Assembly (NCBI GenBank): GCA_024226315.1
Contig: JAAELT010000476.1
Location: 19,729-83,728, forward strand
DNA: 64,000 nucleotides
Direction: 5' to 3'
Source of the DNA: a bacterium
Lineage (GTDB): Bacteria; Acidobacteriota; Thermoanaerobaculia; Multivoradales; J023
How positions within the stretch are numbered: position 1 is the first letter of the stretch; each line of letters opens with the position of its first letter. The position numbers and the translations under genes are program-made. Shown one piece after another: positions 53,102 to 63,128 of the stretch. Under the pieces are notes generated by a model. That model was not told the origin of the DNA and searched no databases. It saw nothing but the letters and a program-made list of their open reading frames with translations.

Positions 53102-53830
53102 TCATAAGCTGAATTCTTCGCCCAGGTAGATCTTCCGCACCTGTGGATCCGAAGACAGCTCTCCAGGCGATCCGGTTCGGAGAATCTCACCATTGTTGAT
53201 GATATAGGCGCGATCGGTGATCTTCAAAGTCTCACGCACGTTATGGTCCGTGATCAAGACACCGATGCCCATGTCTTTCAGGTGCTCGACGATCTTCTGG
53301 ATGTCGATGACGGCGATCGGGTCGATACCGGCGAAAGGCTCGTCGAGAAGGATGAAGAGCGGATCAATGGCGAGTGCCCGCGCGATCTCGACCCGCCGAC
53401 GCTCACCACCCGAGAGCGCGTAGCCGGGGCTCTTGCGAACCTCGTCGAGGCCGAACTCGCGGATCAGCAACTCGGTCCGCCGTACCCGCTCGCCACGCGG
53501 CAAGTCGAGTGTCTCGAATATCGCCAGCAGATTGCCCTCGACCGTCATCTTGCGGAAGATCGAGGCCTCTTGCGGCAGGTAGCTGATACCGCGTTGGGCC
53601 CGCATGTACATCGGCAGGGCGGTGATGTCCGTATCGCCAAGGATCACCTCGCCGCGGTCCGGCGGCGTCAGCCCCACCACCATGTAGAACGTGGTCGTTT
53701 TGCCTGCGCCGTTGGGACCGAGCAGACCGACGATCTCGCCTTGTTCGACGGAGATCGAGACGTCGTTGACCACGGCCCGACCGCGGTAGACTTTTCTCAG
53801 GCCCTGCGTCGCGAGACTCGCGGCGGTCAT
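53102..53830 (-). CDS. lptB: LPS export ABC ATPase LptB
   Basis: 242 residues. Walker A GPNGAGKTTTFYM, Q-loop YLPQEASIF, signature LSGGERRRVEIARAL, Walker B FILLDEPFAGIDP and switch TDHNVRET are all present; the FAGIDPIAV stretch is diagnostic for LptB. Two copies drive the LptF-LptG permease, here fused and encoded 12 kb downstream. It directly follows the LptC-LptA fusion gene. Confidence 0.96.
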   Translation of the reverse strand: MTAASLATQGLRKVYRGRAVVNDVSISVEQGEIVGLLGPNGAGKTTTFYMVVGLTPPDRGEVILGDTDITALPMYMRAQRGISYLPQEASIFRKMTVEGNLLAIFETLDLPRGERVRRTELLIREFGLDEVRKSPGYALSGGERRRVEIARALAIDPLFILLDEPFAGIDPIAVIDIQKIVEHLKDMGIGVLITDHNVRETLKITDRAYIINNGEILRTGSPGELSSDPQVRKIYLGEEFSL

Positions 53831-53873
53831 TCGAGATCCGAATTCGTGGAGATGAGACAGTTAGATCGTCTGG

Positions 53874-55886
53874 TCATCGGAGCTCGCTTCCAGGCTGTGG
53901 CTTTTTGCTGCGGATCTCGACGAGACCGGCGCCCAGGTCATAGCGCAGGTACTTCCCTTCCAGTTGATTGTTCTGGGAATCGAAGAGCTTCACGACGTCT
54001 CCATAGACCTCGACCTGATCTTCCACCAGGGTGTAGATCGCTTCATCGCCAAACACCCGGCGCTCGTTCTGCGGGTTGAGATCGACCAGCCGGACATTGT
54101 TGCGACAGGTCATTCGCTTCGCTTCCTGCCCTCCTTCAGTGAGCTCTACCTGCAGATCCCGGCAGGAGAGTCGCCTTTGCTCCTGATGGACCTTCACCTT
54201 GCCTGAATAGACCACCGTGCTTTCGGCCTGACGGTAGGTCAGGAAATCAGAGGTCACTTCGATTGACCTGGGGGCGGAGGCCGCGGTGCCACCGTTCGTT
54301 CTCGGCTCGGAGAACCATACCGTGCGCACGCCGCCCGAGGCCGACATTTCCTGGGTCTCCTGATCGCCTCGGAGCTGGTCGGCCAGCAACAAATTCTGGT
54401 CGCGCCAGGCACGCACGCCGCCAAGGAAGGTGAATGCCGGCGGGTCGGAAGTCCAGAACGCCTCCTCCGATTCCACGCGGATTGGCCCCTGCCCCTGACC
54501 GAACGGTGTTTGGCCCAAGGCTGCCGCGGCACTCGACTCGAGGCTGGCTCGCACGCCGGATACGGCACGGATCAGGCCGTTGTCTTTGACGTAGGTGATG
54601 CGCGGAGCGGCGAGGTCTCCGCGCTCGCTGTAGAGCTCGACCATCGGACCCTCGATCTCGACTTTGCCGCTCTCGAGCTCGAGCCGGGCCTGCGAGCCAC
54701 CGCTCAGGTGGAAATCACCGTTCCACAGCTCGACCCCCTTCTCCAGGAAGATCTGGCTCAGGCTACCATCGGCGAGAAAACGGGCGCTGGCCTGGTGCGC
54801 ACACACCTGCCGAAGAGGGAACGGCGTTTCCATGTCCAGGAACTCGTCGATGATCAGCGGATCGCCTCGGCCCTCGACGTAGACCGGCCGCCCGTCCGTC
54901 ATCGCGCTCTCGAGGTGCTGCGCGCTGAGAGTCCGTCCGAGCCCTTCGGGGTCGACCACGCTCAGAGACGCAACTTGGTCGTCGGAGCCCACGATTCGGA
55001 CCTTTCTCGAGGTCGGCTCGTCCGCTACCGGCTCGAGCTCGAGCAGCTCGCCGCGAAAATCGATCCGGGTCTCGCCGCCGTAATCGGACGGTGTCCGCGC
55101 CGTTCCGCTCACCCCGAAACGAGCCCGCAGCATCTTGAGCGACTTGCCGTCCTCGAGAAGAAAGATCGTCAAGGCTCGGGTGCTGAGCTCCTGCTCGCCC
55201 TGACGCAGGTAGACGTCGTCGAGCGCGCGCATCAGTCCCTCGCCGCGTTTGTAGACCAGTCGCTCGCAATCGAGGCGCATGGGAGTCGCGGCACTCGGCG
55301 TGCTGCGAATGTGCACGCCACCGGATAGGTTGATGGTGTCGGACCGGCGATCGATTCTCAGACTGGTGGCGCGGCCCTCGAGATCCGGCGGATAGCGAAA
55401 CTGGACCGCGCCGCGGCTCACCAGAACCTGACCGCTGTGCTGCAGGTCGAAGGCCCGCGCCTCCAACTGCAAATCGCCCCAGCCGGAGACCACCACATCA
55501 CCCTCCAGGTGGGCGTCCCAGGTCGTCTCGTTGACTCGCGCGTTGTTGCTGGTGACCTGGTAGGTCTCCCCGTCTTCGCGGTAGATGTCGAGCACGACGG
55601 TCTCGAGATACGTGGTGTCCTGGCGGTCCCTGAGGTTGGTCTCGGCCTGGATATTGAAGACCGGCCTGCCGTCGATGGTGTGTACGAAGGCGAATCCCTG
55701 CCCCGAGGTGACAGTGCTCTCATCAGTCCGCGCCGCGGCTGGCGGATCGTCCGCTCCTTCCAGCCCGCTTCGGCCGAACTTGTATGCCACGAGCATCAGC
55801 CCCAGCGTCATCACCCCTGCAAGGCCCACGATGAGGAGCAGACGCCGGATCCAGACTACCGGGCTGCGGGCTCGCACCAGTGCCAT
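53874..55886 (-). CDS. LptC-LptA fusion, periplasmic LPS bridge
   Basis: 670 residues. One N-terminal membrane helix (RRLLLIVGLAGVMTLGLMLV) anchors it. Residues about 60-200 match LptC (GFAFVHTIDGRPVFNIQAET ... YLETVVLDIYREDGETYQVT). Then come several stretches of OstA/LptA-type beta repeats, most clearly at the C-terminus (YRQAESTVVYSGKVKVHQEQ ... LSCRDLQVELTEGG ... MTCRNNVRLVD ... VFGDEAIYTLVEDQVEVYGD). LptC takes LPS from LptFG and LptA carries it across the periplasm; the long chain may form much of the bridge by itself. The start abuts the recJ stop. Confidence 0.85.
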   Translation of the reverse strand: MALVRARSPVVWIRRLLLIVGLAGVMTLGLMLVAYKFGRSGLEGADDPPAAARTDESTVTSGQGFAFVHTIDGRPVFNIQAETNLRDRQDTTYLETVVLDIYREDGETYQVTSNNARVNETTWDAHLEGDVVVSGWGDLQLEARAFDLQHSGQVLVSRGAVQFRYPPDLEGRATSLRIDRRSDTINLSGGVHIRSTPSAATPMRLDCERLVYKRGEGLMRALDDVYLRQGEQELSTRALTIFLLEDGKSLKMLRARFGVSGTARTPSDYGGETRIDFRGELLELEPVADEPTSRKVRIVGSDDQVASLSVVDPEGLGRTLSAQHLESAMTDGRPVYVEGRGDPLIIDEFLDMETPFPLRQVCAHQASARFLADGSLSQIFLEKGVELWNGDFHLSGGSQARLELESGKVEIEGPMVELYSERGDLAAPRITYVKDNGLIRAVSGVRASLESSAAAALGQTPFGQGQGPIRVESEEAFWTSDPPAFTFLGGVRAWRDQNLLLADQLRGDQETQEMSASGGVRTVWFSEPRTNGGTAASAPRSIEVTSDFLTYRQAESTVVYSGKVKVHQEQRRLSCRDLQVELTEGGQEAKRMTCRNNVRLVDLNPQNERRVFGDEAIYTLVEDQVEVYGDVVKLFDSQNNQLEGKYLRYDLGAGLVEIRSKKPQPGSELR

Positions 55887-57611
55887 CTAGGCCCCAGTCT
55901 CCGCTACAGGCGAAGATCCATCGACGCTGCGGGATCGCCGATATGGCCTGGCATCGACCAGCCGCAGGACCGTGCCGCGAAAACGATCTCTTTCCAGTGA
56001 GCCCAAGACTTCGAATTCTCCTTCCAGCGAGGCTGAGCGCTGCTGCCAGCCCCAACCCAGCAAGCGTATCCTAACGCCGCCCTCACTGCATGCCTCGGCC
56101 GACAGGTGGCCTTTACCGAAGGCCCGGGGCGGCCAGAGGAGATGCAGGGGACCACGCACCCGTACCAGGGGTTGAGGATTCGCCTGACCGAAGGGCTCGA
56201 AGCTGGCGAGCTTGGCCATCAGAGCGTCGTTCACCTGCTGAGGTTCGAGGTCGAGCTCGTACTCGTAGCGGCGCACGGCGATTTGATCGCTCCAGGCCTC
56301 GGCGGCATCCTCCCACAGTCCGCGGAGCTCTTCGAGATGCTCGACCTCAACGGTCAGTCCAATCGCCTGGGCGTGGCCGCCGAATCGACGCAGGCGATCG
56401 CCCCAGGCGCTGAGGAAATCGTGGAGGTGGATCCCAGCGATACTGCGGCCGGAACCGGTCGCGAGATTCTTCTCGGCCGCCAACAGGACCACTGGGCGAT
56501 TGAGCTCTCGCGCCAATCGGCCCGCGGCAACGCCGACGACTCCACGGTGCCACCCTTCGCTCCACGCCACCAGGATCGGCGGTGGCGTCGGGCACGCGTC
56601 GAAGGCCTCTCGAGCTTGCTCCGAGACCAGCCGTTCGCGCTCCTGACGTTCACGATTCCACCGATCGAGCTCCGCCGCCAGCTCCCGAGCGCGCTTCGGG
56701 TCGCGACACAAGAGGAGCTCCAGCGCCTTTTCCGCCGAATCGAGTCGACCGGGTGCGTTGAGCCGCGGGCCAAGTCGGTAACCGACGTCGGAGGCCACCA
56801 ACGGCGGACGCACGCCTGCCACCTCGATCAGTGCACGCAGCCCGGCGGAACGAGTGCGCCGGAGCTCGGCGAGGCCGATAGCGGCAATTGCGCGGTTCTC
56901 TCCGCGTAGGGGCACCAGGTCGGCAATCGTTCCCAGGCAGGCGACTCGCAGCAAGATCCGCGGATCGATCTCGCGTCCGCAAGCCGCGGCTACCGCGATG
57001 CCCAGCTTGAAGGCCAGACCAGCGCCGGACAGCTCGTCGAAAGGATAGGTACAGGTCGGTTGGAGCGGATTGATCTGAACGACGCCTTCGGGCAGCGGCT
57101 CGCCGGGCAGGTGATGGTCGGTGACGATGACGTCGATTCCCGCCTCGAGCGCCGCTTCCGCAGCGGCGTGGGAGGTAGTGCCGCAGTCGACCGTCACCAC
57201 GACCGTGGCACCCAATTCGCGCGCCCGTTCCACGTGGACGGGCTGAAATCCGTATCCCTCCTGCATCCGGTGCGGAATGATCGGCCACGCCTTCAGGCCG
57301 CAGGCGCCGAATACGGCGGCCAGGATGGCCGAGCCCGAGACGCCGTCGGCGTCGTAGTCGCCGATCAGCGCGATCCGCTCACCGGCTTCGCGCGCCACCA
57401 GCAAACGCGCGATGGCCTCCCGGATCCCCTGCAACTGGCCCGGATCGTGGAGTTGATCCAGGCTCGGATGAAGGAAGGCCTCCGCGCCCGCGCGATCGAC
57501 GATGCCACGGCGGGACAGGAGCTCGGCCTGCCACTGCTCGAAGCCGACTTCACGAAGCTCGGAGGCGCCGGCAGGAATCGGCGCCCGGCGCCACTCGACG
57601 GAGCCGCTCAG
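55887..57611 (-). CDS. recJ: Single-stranded-DNA-specific exonuclease RecJ, apparent CTG start
   Basis: About 574 residues, the normal RecJ length. The DHH-domain motifs GDYDADGVSGSAIL, VDCGTTSHAA and VTDHHLPGEPLPEG, and the DHHA1 motif FGGHAQAIGLTVE, are present, so the 5'-3' exonuclease should be active. No ATG, GTG or TTG exists in frame between the first conserved residues and the deep interior of accA. The best start is CTG 57611, nine bases behind GGGAG and six bases after the accA stop, giving SGSVEWRRAPIPAG, a normal RecJ N-terminus. ATT is a less likely alternative. Confidence 0.88.
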   Translation of the reverse strand: MSGSVEWRRAPIPAGASELREVGFEQWQAELLSRRGIVDRAGAEAFLHPSLDQLHDPGQLQGIREAIARLLVAREAGERIALIGDYDADGVSGSAILAAVFGACGLKAWPIIPHRMQEGYGFQPVHVERARELGATVVVTVDCGTTSHAAAEAALEAGIDVIVTDHHLPGEPLPEGVVQINPLQPTCTYPFDELSGAGLAFKLGIAVAAACGREIDPRILLRVACLGTIADLVPLRGENRAIAAIGLAELRRTRSAGLRALIEVAGVRPPLVASDVGYRLGPRLNAPGRLDSAEKALELLLCRDPKRARELAAELDRWNRERQERERLVSEQAREAFDACPTPPPILVAWSEGWHRGVVGVAAGRLARELNRPVVLLAAEKNLATGSGRSIAGIHLHDFLSAWGDRLRRFGGHAQAIGLTVEVEHLEELRGLWEDAAEAWSDQIAVRRYEYELDLEPQQVNDALMAKLASFEPFGQANPQPLVRVRGPLHLLWPPRAFGKGHLSAEACSEGGVRIRLLGWGWQQRSASLEGEFEVLGSLERDRFRGTVLRLVDARPYRRSRSVDGSSPVAETGA

Positions 57612-57616
57612 GCGCC

Positions 57617-58567
57617 CTATCTCCCTTCGATCGCTCCGAGCGCCCGGAACTTCCGATAGCGATCGGCAATCAGGTCTTCCGGACTCAGCGCGCAGACCTC
57701 GTCCAAAGCGCGCTCCAACGCTTCGCCGACGCGCTCGCAGGTGGTCGCTGGGTCGGTGTGAGCGCCCCCGAGCGGCTCGGACACGATACCGTCCAGGATT
57801 CCCAGACGATCGAGCTCTTCGGCGGTGAGCTTCAAGGCCCTCGCGGCCTCGGCCTTGCGCTCCTGGTCCTTCCACAAGATCGCCGCGCATCCCTCCGGAG
57901 AGATCACCGAGTAGATCGAGTACTGCAGCATGAAGACCCGGTTGCCCACTCCCAGGGCAAGTGCGCCACCGCTCCCTCCCTCGCCAGTGACGGTGACAAT
58001 GATCGGCACCTCGAGATCGGCCATCTCGATAAGGTTACGCGCGATCGCCTCGGCCTGACCCCGCTCCTCGGCGCCGATGCCCGGATAGGCTCCCGGTGTG
58101 TCGACCAGTGTCAACACCGGCAACCCGAACTTCTCAGCCAGTTGAAAGATGCGGAGCGCCTTGCGATAGCCCTCGGGACGCGGCTGACCAAAGTTTCGGC
58201 GGATCCGTTCCTTGGTACCACGCCCCTTCTGGTGCCCCACCACTGCCACCGAACGCCCTCTGAAGGTAGCGAAGCCACCGACGATGGCGGGGTCGTCAGC
58301 GAAACCCCGGTCGCCGTGGACCTCCACCCAGTCGTCCATCAGGTGCTCGACATAGTCGAGGGTGTAGGGCCGGTCGAAGTGCCTGGCGACCAGCGTATTT
58401 TGCCAGTGCGTCAACTTGCCGAAGACCTCGGAAGTCTTTTTCTCGAGCGCCTGACGCAGGCGCGCGAGCTCGCTGTCGTGCCCGCTGCCCTCGCCATAGC
58501 CCTCGAGCTCCTCGATTCGGCGCCTGAGCTCGATCAGAGGTTCCTCGAAATTGTTGCCACCGGCCAT
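57617..58567 (-). CDS. accA: Acetyl-CoA carboxylase carboxyltransferase subunit alpha
   Basis: 316 residues. Landmarks are FEEPLIELRRRIEELEGY, ARHFDRPYTLDYVEHLMDDW, GHQKGRGTKERIRRNFG, LVDTPGAYPGIGAEERGQAEAIA and GEGGSGGALALGVGN, which bind the carboxybiotin and acetyl-CoA. With AccD it forms the transferase half of acetyl-CoA carboxylase, the first step of fatty-acid synthesis. AccD is not in the window. Confidence 0.97.
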   Translation of the reverse strand: MAGGNNFEEPLIELRRRIEELEGYGEGSGHDSELARLRQALEKKTSEVFGKLTHWQNTLVARHFDRPYTLDYVEHLMDDWVEVHGDRGFADDPAIVGGFATFRGRSVAVVGHQKGRGTKERIRRNFGQPRPEGYRKALRIFQLAEKFGLPVLTLVDTPGAYPGIGAEERGQAEAIARNLIEMADLEVPIIVTVTGEGGSGGALALGVGNRVFMLQYSIYSVISPEGCAAILWKDQERKAEAARALKLTAEELDRLGILDGIVSEPLGGAHTDPATTCERVGEALERALDEVCALSPEDLIADRYRKFRALGAIEGR

Positions 58568-58621
58568 GGGCGCGGAAGCTAGCAGAGGCGGTGGAGGTCG
58601 TCAAACGAACACGGCGTAAAG

Positions 58622-61072
58622 TCACATGAGGTCATATGGGTCCACGTCCACCGTGACGTCGGGATTCGGATGCTCGGCGAGCGCCTCTCGCACCAGACGT
58701 CTTAGCCGGGCTCCCGAGACGCCTCGAAGCAGCAGCTGAAAACGCCACTTGCCCCGCAGCTTCTCGAGCGGCGCGGGTGCCGGGCCGGTGACGCGCACGT
58801 CCGCGGCCAGGGGGTGCTCGAGCAACCGCGCCGCGGTCTCCCTGAGACCGCGTTCCACTCGTTCGCGCTTCTGGTGCTGCGCAAGCAGTTGGATCATGCG
58901 GGTAAAAGGCGGATAGTGGAAGGTGCGCCGAAAGCGCATCTCCTCGTGGAGGAAGGTCTCGTCGTCGTTCTCGAGCGCCGCGCGGATGGCATAGTGCTCG
59001 GGGTGGAAACTCTGGATCACCACCTTGCCGGGCCGTTCGCCGCGGCCGGCGCGGCCCGCGAGCTGGGTCAGCAGCGCATAGGTTCGCTCGACGGAGCGGA
59101 AGTCGGGAAAGCTCAAGTAGGTATCGGCAAACAGCACCGCGGCCAGCGACACGCAGGGAAAATGATGACCCTTGGCGACCATCTGGGTGCCGATCAAAAC
59201 CTGCGTGCGACCGCTGGAAAAGCTCTGCAGGACCGCCGCGGAGCCGCCCGTGCGGCGCGCGGCGTCGGCGTCCAGGACGTCCACCGTCACACCGGGAAAG
59301 AGCTCCGTGAACTGCTCCTCGACGCGTTCGGTACCGGCACCGATCGGCTCCAATGCCTGCTCGCCGCAAGACGGGCAGACGGTCGGCTTCGGTCGGCTGT
59401 GATTGCAGTAATGGCAAAGCAGCCTCCCTTCGCGGCGATGGAAGGTCAATGGCAAACCACAATCTTCACAGGTGAAATTCTCACCGCAGGCGCGACACAA
59501 CAGCAGCGGCGCGTAGCCGCGTCGATTGCGCAACAGGATCACCTGGTCGCCCGCGCCTACCGCTGCTTCGATCTCAGATCGTAAGCGATGGGAGTAATGG
59601 ACCTCCCCGGGACGCAGACGGACCTTCTCACGACGCAGGTCGACCAGGATCCCCTCGGGCAATTCGCCCTGGCCGACCCGCGTGGTGAGCTCCAGGCCGC
59701 CGAGCTTGCCGAGCTCCTGGTTGCGACGGCTCTCGAGACTGGGGGTCGCCGACACCAACAGGGCGGTAGCGTCGTGGCTGCGGGCGCGCACCAGGCCGAG
59801 ATCGCGACCGTTGTAGCGCGGTGTCTTGTCCTGCTTATAGGAGCTATCGTGCTCTTCGTCGACCACCACCAATCCGAGGTTCGAGACCGGCGACCACAAG
59901 GCCGAGCGAGGGCCGAGCACCACCCTCGCTTCGCCGCGCCGTAGCCGCTCCCACTCCTGGTGACGCTCCGCGGAGCCGAGGTTGGAATGGAGAATCGCCA
60001 GCTCGGAGCCATAGCGTCGACGGCAGATACCGGCCAGCGCCGGCACCAGAGCAATCTCGGGTACCAGGATGATCGCCGAGCGCTCGACGCGCAGGCACTC
60101 GTCTACCGCCTGTAGATAAACCTCGGTCTTGCCCGCGCCGGTGATCCCGCGGAGAAGGAAAGGCGCGAATCGTCCGCCGTGGATCGCCGCCCGGAGAGCC
60201 TCGACCGCCGTCTTCTGATCGTCGCGGAGCACAAGCGGAGCATCTCTGGAGCCGCCGCCAAGTCGATGGCGGTCCAGACTCAGGCGCTCCGGTTGGGTGA
60301 ACTCGCGCAGCAGATCCAGCGAAGCCAGGCGCCGGATGACGCCGTTACCGCAGCCAACGGCGCCCGTGATCTCTCGCAGCGTGGCGGGGCGGCCGGCGGC
60401 GGAAAGGTACTCGACGACCGCGCGCCCCAGCGGCGAGCGGCCGCAAGCCTCGAGCTGTTGCTCCAAGTCCCCCGGACGCAGCTCGACAGCCTTGACGTAG
60501 CGCGTGCCGCGACGCTCGGGCTCCTCGACCGTGATCCTCCCCCGCCGGCGCAGGTCGTCGACCAGGCGGGCCAGACGCGGGATCCCCGAATACCGCTGAA
60601 GCTCCGCCAGGCGAGAGCGCGGCCTCGCCAGCAACAGCTCAACCAGCTGCTTCTCCTCGGGGCTCCTGGCTTGCGCGAGCGCTCCAGCGTCCGTCAACGA
60701 AACGCGCCGATTGCCCCAGGGAGGCAGGTCGCGCGGAATCATCGCTCGCAGTGTCTCGCCGATCGGGGCCAGGTAGTAATCGGCGGTGAACCGGGCGAGA
60801 TCCAGGAGCTCGGCGCTCAACAGGGGTTCGACGTCGAGCACCTCCAGGATCTCACGGATCTCGAAGCCCGTGGGCGCTTCGTCGAGGAGCGCCAGCACTA
60901 CCCCGACCAGCTGCCGGCGGCCGACCGGAACTTTGACTCTGAAGCCGGGCTCGATGTCGGGAAAATCTCTCGGCACAGCATAGGTCAGCGCTTCGGCGAG
61001 CGGAACCGGCACCGCCACCTGGGCGAAGCGCGGCTTGCCGACGACGGTGGTGGAATCTGTCGCAACGCCCAT
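58622..61072 (-). CDS. priA: Primosomal protein N' (PriA helicase)
   Basis: 816 residues from ATG 61072 with GAGGTGG upstream; the 75 residues of open frame before it are Arg-rich and overlap the neighbouring gene. The N-terminal 3'-DNA-binding domain (AQVAVPVPLAEALTYAVP) is followed by helicase motifs GITGAGKTEVYLQ and VVVDEEHDSSYKQ. Eight zinc-binding cysteines (CRACGENFTCEDCG ... CHYCNHSRPKPTVCPSCG) and helicase motifs V-VI (GTQMVAKGHHFP, QLAGRAGRGE) complete it. It restarts stalled forks. Confidence 0.96.
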   Translation of the reverse strand: MGVATDSTTVVGKPRFAQVAVPVPLAEALTYAVPRDFPDIEPGFRVKVPVGRRQLVGVVLALLDEAPTGFEIREILEVLDVEPLLSAELLDLARFTADYYLAPIGETLRAMIPRDLPPWGNRRVSLTDAGALAQARSPEEKQLVELLLARPRSRLAELQRYSGIPRLARLVDDLRRRGRITVEEPERRGTRYVKAVELRPGDLEQQLEACGRSPLGRAVVEYLSAAGRPATLREITGAVGCGNGVIRRLASLDLLREFTQPERLSLDRHRLGGGSRDAPLVLRDDQKTAVEALRAAIHGGRFAPFLLRGITGAGKTEVYLQAVDECLRVERSAIILVPEIALVPALAGICRRRYGSELAILHSNLGSAERHQEWERLRRGEARVVLGPRSALWSPVSNLGLVVVDEEHDSSYKQDKTPRYNGRDLGLVRARSHDATALLVSATPSLESRRNQELGKLGGLELTTRVGQGELPEGILVDLRREKVRLRPGEVHYSHRLRSEIEAAVGAGDQVILLRNRRGYAPLLLCRACGENFTCEDCGLPLTFHRREGRLLCHYCNHSRPKPTVCPSCGEQALEPIGAGTERVEEQFTELFPGVTVDVLDADAARRTGGSAAVLQSFSSGRTQVLIGTQMVAKGHHFPCVSLAAVLFADTYLSFPDFRSVERTYALLTQLAGRAGRGERPGKVVIQSFHPEHYAIRAALENDDETFLHEEMRFRRTFHYPPFTRMIQLLAQHQKRERVERGLRETAARLLEHPLAADVRVTGPAPAPLEKLRGKWRFQLLLRGVSGARLRRLVREALAEHPNPDVTVDVDPYDLM

Positions 61073-61085
61073 CCGGGCGTCCACC

Positions 61086-61385
61086 TCAGGAGACGTTGGC
61101 CGACAGCCGCCGGCAGGATTCGGAACAGTACCACGAGGCGCGGTTGGTGCGCGCCGGCGCGCCGCTCGCATGCAACGCCCGCGATTTCGAGACGTGAATG
61201 CCGCAAGTGGCACAGGCCACCAGCTCGCCGTGGCGGTTCCCTGTGTCGACGGGGCTGCTCGAACGGCCGGCAGCCTGCGAGGGGCCGATCCCCTCACTGA
61301 TCTTTTGCTTCACCCGAGCGATCAGCTCCGAGACCAGGTAGGCGAAGATCAGGGCCACGGCCAGGAGCACCAAGAGACGAGCCAC
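61086..61385 (-). CDS. PP0621-like small membrane-anchored zinc-ribbon protein
   Basis: 99 residues. One N-terminal membrane helix (LLVLLAVALIFAYLVSEL), a short linker, and a C-terminal pattern CATCGIHVSKSRA ... YCSESCRR whose four cysteines could bind zinc. Small proteins of this layout (PP0621 family) are common near primosome and cell-envelope genes, function unknown. It ends 13 bases before priA. Confidence 0.75.
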   Translation of the reverse strand: MARLLVLLAVALIFAYLVSELIARVKQKISEGIGPSQAAGRSSSPVDTGNRHGELVACATCGIHVSKSRALHASGAPARTNRASWYCSESCRRLSANVS

Positions 61386-61402
61386 CGCGAGCCCCTCCTA
61401 CC

Positions 61403-62014
61403 TCAGGTGCCCTGGGAGCGCTTCGCCAGCTCCGCCGCCAGACGCGAGACCTGGGAATTGCCGGGCTGAATCAGCTGCAGCTGAGCCATCGCCGTCTTGG
61501 CTGCTTCGAAGTCGTCGAGGTCGAAGCCCAGAACCAGGACTTCGTTGTACCGTGCTCGCCAATGATCGGGCGCTCGCTCGCGAACCTGCCGGAACAGCGC
61601 CAGGGCATCCCGGGGTTGGCCGAGAAAGCGGTAGCAGGCACCGAGATCGGTCATCACGTCAAGATTGTCGGGCTCCAGCTCCAGGTAGCGCCCATAGAGC
61701 TCGGCGGCGCGCTGCCAGTTGCTGATGTCGTAGTTGAGGTCGGCGAGCTGCCGCACGGCCTCGGCATCGTTCGGATTCTCTTCCACGTAGGCGCGCAGGC
61801 GTTGCACCTGCTCCATCGCCGGCTGGCTGCCGGACGCCGCACCGCCGGCGGCCGGGGCCGTCGCCTGCGGGGGATTCGCCGGCGCGGCGCTCCTCGTCTG
61901 ACCGGGACGCAGAGGTGCCGGTTGCCGTGCCGCCATGACCTCGTGCATTACGTAGCCGGCGATGAAACCGACCAGGGTACCGATCACCAGGAACATGAGG
62001 CTGTCGCGATTCAA
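61403..62014 (-). CDS. Membrane-anchored TPR protein
   Basis: 203 residues from TTG 62014, supported by GGGAGA eight bases upstream. An N-terminal membrane helix (LMFLVIGTLVGFIAGYVMHE), a Pro/Ala linker (about 33-67) and three or four TPR units (RAYVEENPNDAEAVRQLADL, YGRYLELEPDNLDVMTDLGA, and two weaker ones). The layout resembles the TPR domain of CcmI-type and general scaffold proteins. A protein-interaction role is inferred from the repeats. Confidence 0.8.
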   Translation of the reverse strand: MNRDSLMFLVIGTLVGFIAGYVMHEVMAARQPAPLRPGQTRSAAPANPPQATAPAAGGAASGSQPAMEQVQRLRAYVEENPNDAEAVRQLADLNYDISNWQRAAELYGRYLELEPDNLDVMTDLGACYRFLGQPRDALALFRQVRERAPDHWRARYNEVLVLGFDLDDFEAAKTAMAQLQLIQPGNSQVSRLAAELAKRSQGT

Positions 62015-62049
62015 TCTCTGATCTCCCGGAATTCTTCGATTCAGCCAAC

Positions 62050-62079
62050 GAAAAGCCGCTCTCCGCGAAGAGAGCGGCT
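62050..62079 (-). terminator. Rho-independent terminator after carD
   Basis: A ten-base stem AGCCGCTCTC/GAGAGCGGCT with a six-base loop (62054-62079), followed on the minus strand by TTTT. It lies 26 bases past the carD stop, so the genes below need their own promoter or read-through. Confidence 0.8.
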
Positions 62080-62104
62080 CTACGACCGTAATTCGTCCTC
62101 GACG

Positions 62105-62734
<630 letters not shown>

Positions 62735-62970
62735 TCTGACTTACCCCCTTTTCGACCCTCGGCCTGTCTTCGAAACGATCGAGCTGAAACCAATAGAGAC
62801 CTGCCGAGCGGCGTGCTCGCTGAAGAATTCCACGCTGTCGCCGACTTCCGACAGGCCCCCACTCGAGCCGCTGAGCGCTTGCCCGCACCGACTCGTTCCC
62901 CTGGTGTGATCCGAGCTCAACGGATGATCTGGAAAGGGTCTGTGATGGGACGGAAATCGTGCATGTGAAG

Positions 62971-62987
62971 AGAGTCGGGACGACTCT
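62971..62987 (-). promoter_or_regulatory. Hairpin at the 5' end of the carD transcript
   Basis: AGAGTCG/CGACTCT with a three-base loop lies at the predicted transcription start, so the mRNA would begin with a stem-loop, a layout that protects the 5' end from decay. Confidence 0.4.
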
Positions 62988-62994
62988 GGCCTAA

Positions 62995-63023
62995 AGTATA
63001 GCCTACCAGAGGTTTACAGTCAA
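62995..63023 (-). promoter_or_regulatory. Strong sigma-70-type promoter of carD
   Basis: On the minus strand TTGACT (63023-63018) and TATACT (63000-62995) are separated by exactly 17 bases; each is five of six to consensus. It is the best promoter in the window. Confidence 0.7.
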
Positions 63024-63128
63024 GTCCGGGGACCTTCGCGCGGGGGTCCAGACGGATGGAAGAAGGACCGGTAGACGGCCGACCGATCACGTCAGAACGG
63101 TGCCTGACGGTGGCATCGGCAGGACATT

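Noticed and set aside
57612..57890. recJ start at ATG 57890
   Set aside because: It would add 93 Arg-rich residues encoded antiphase inside conserved accA codons; no RecJ family member has such an extension that I know of.
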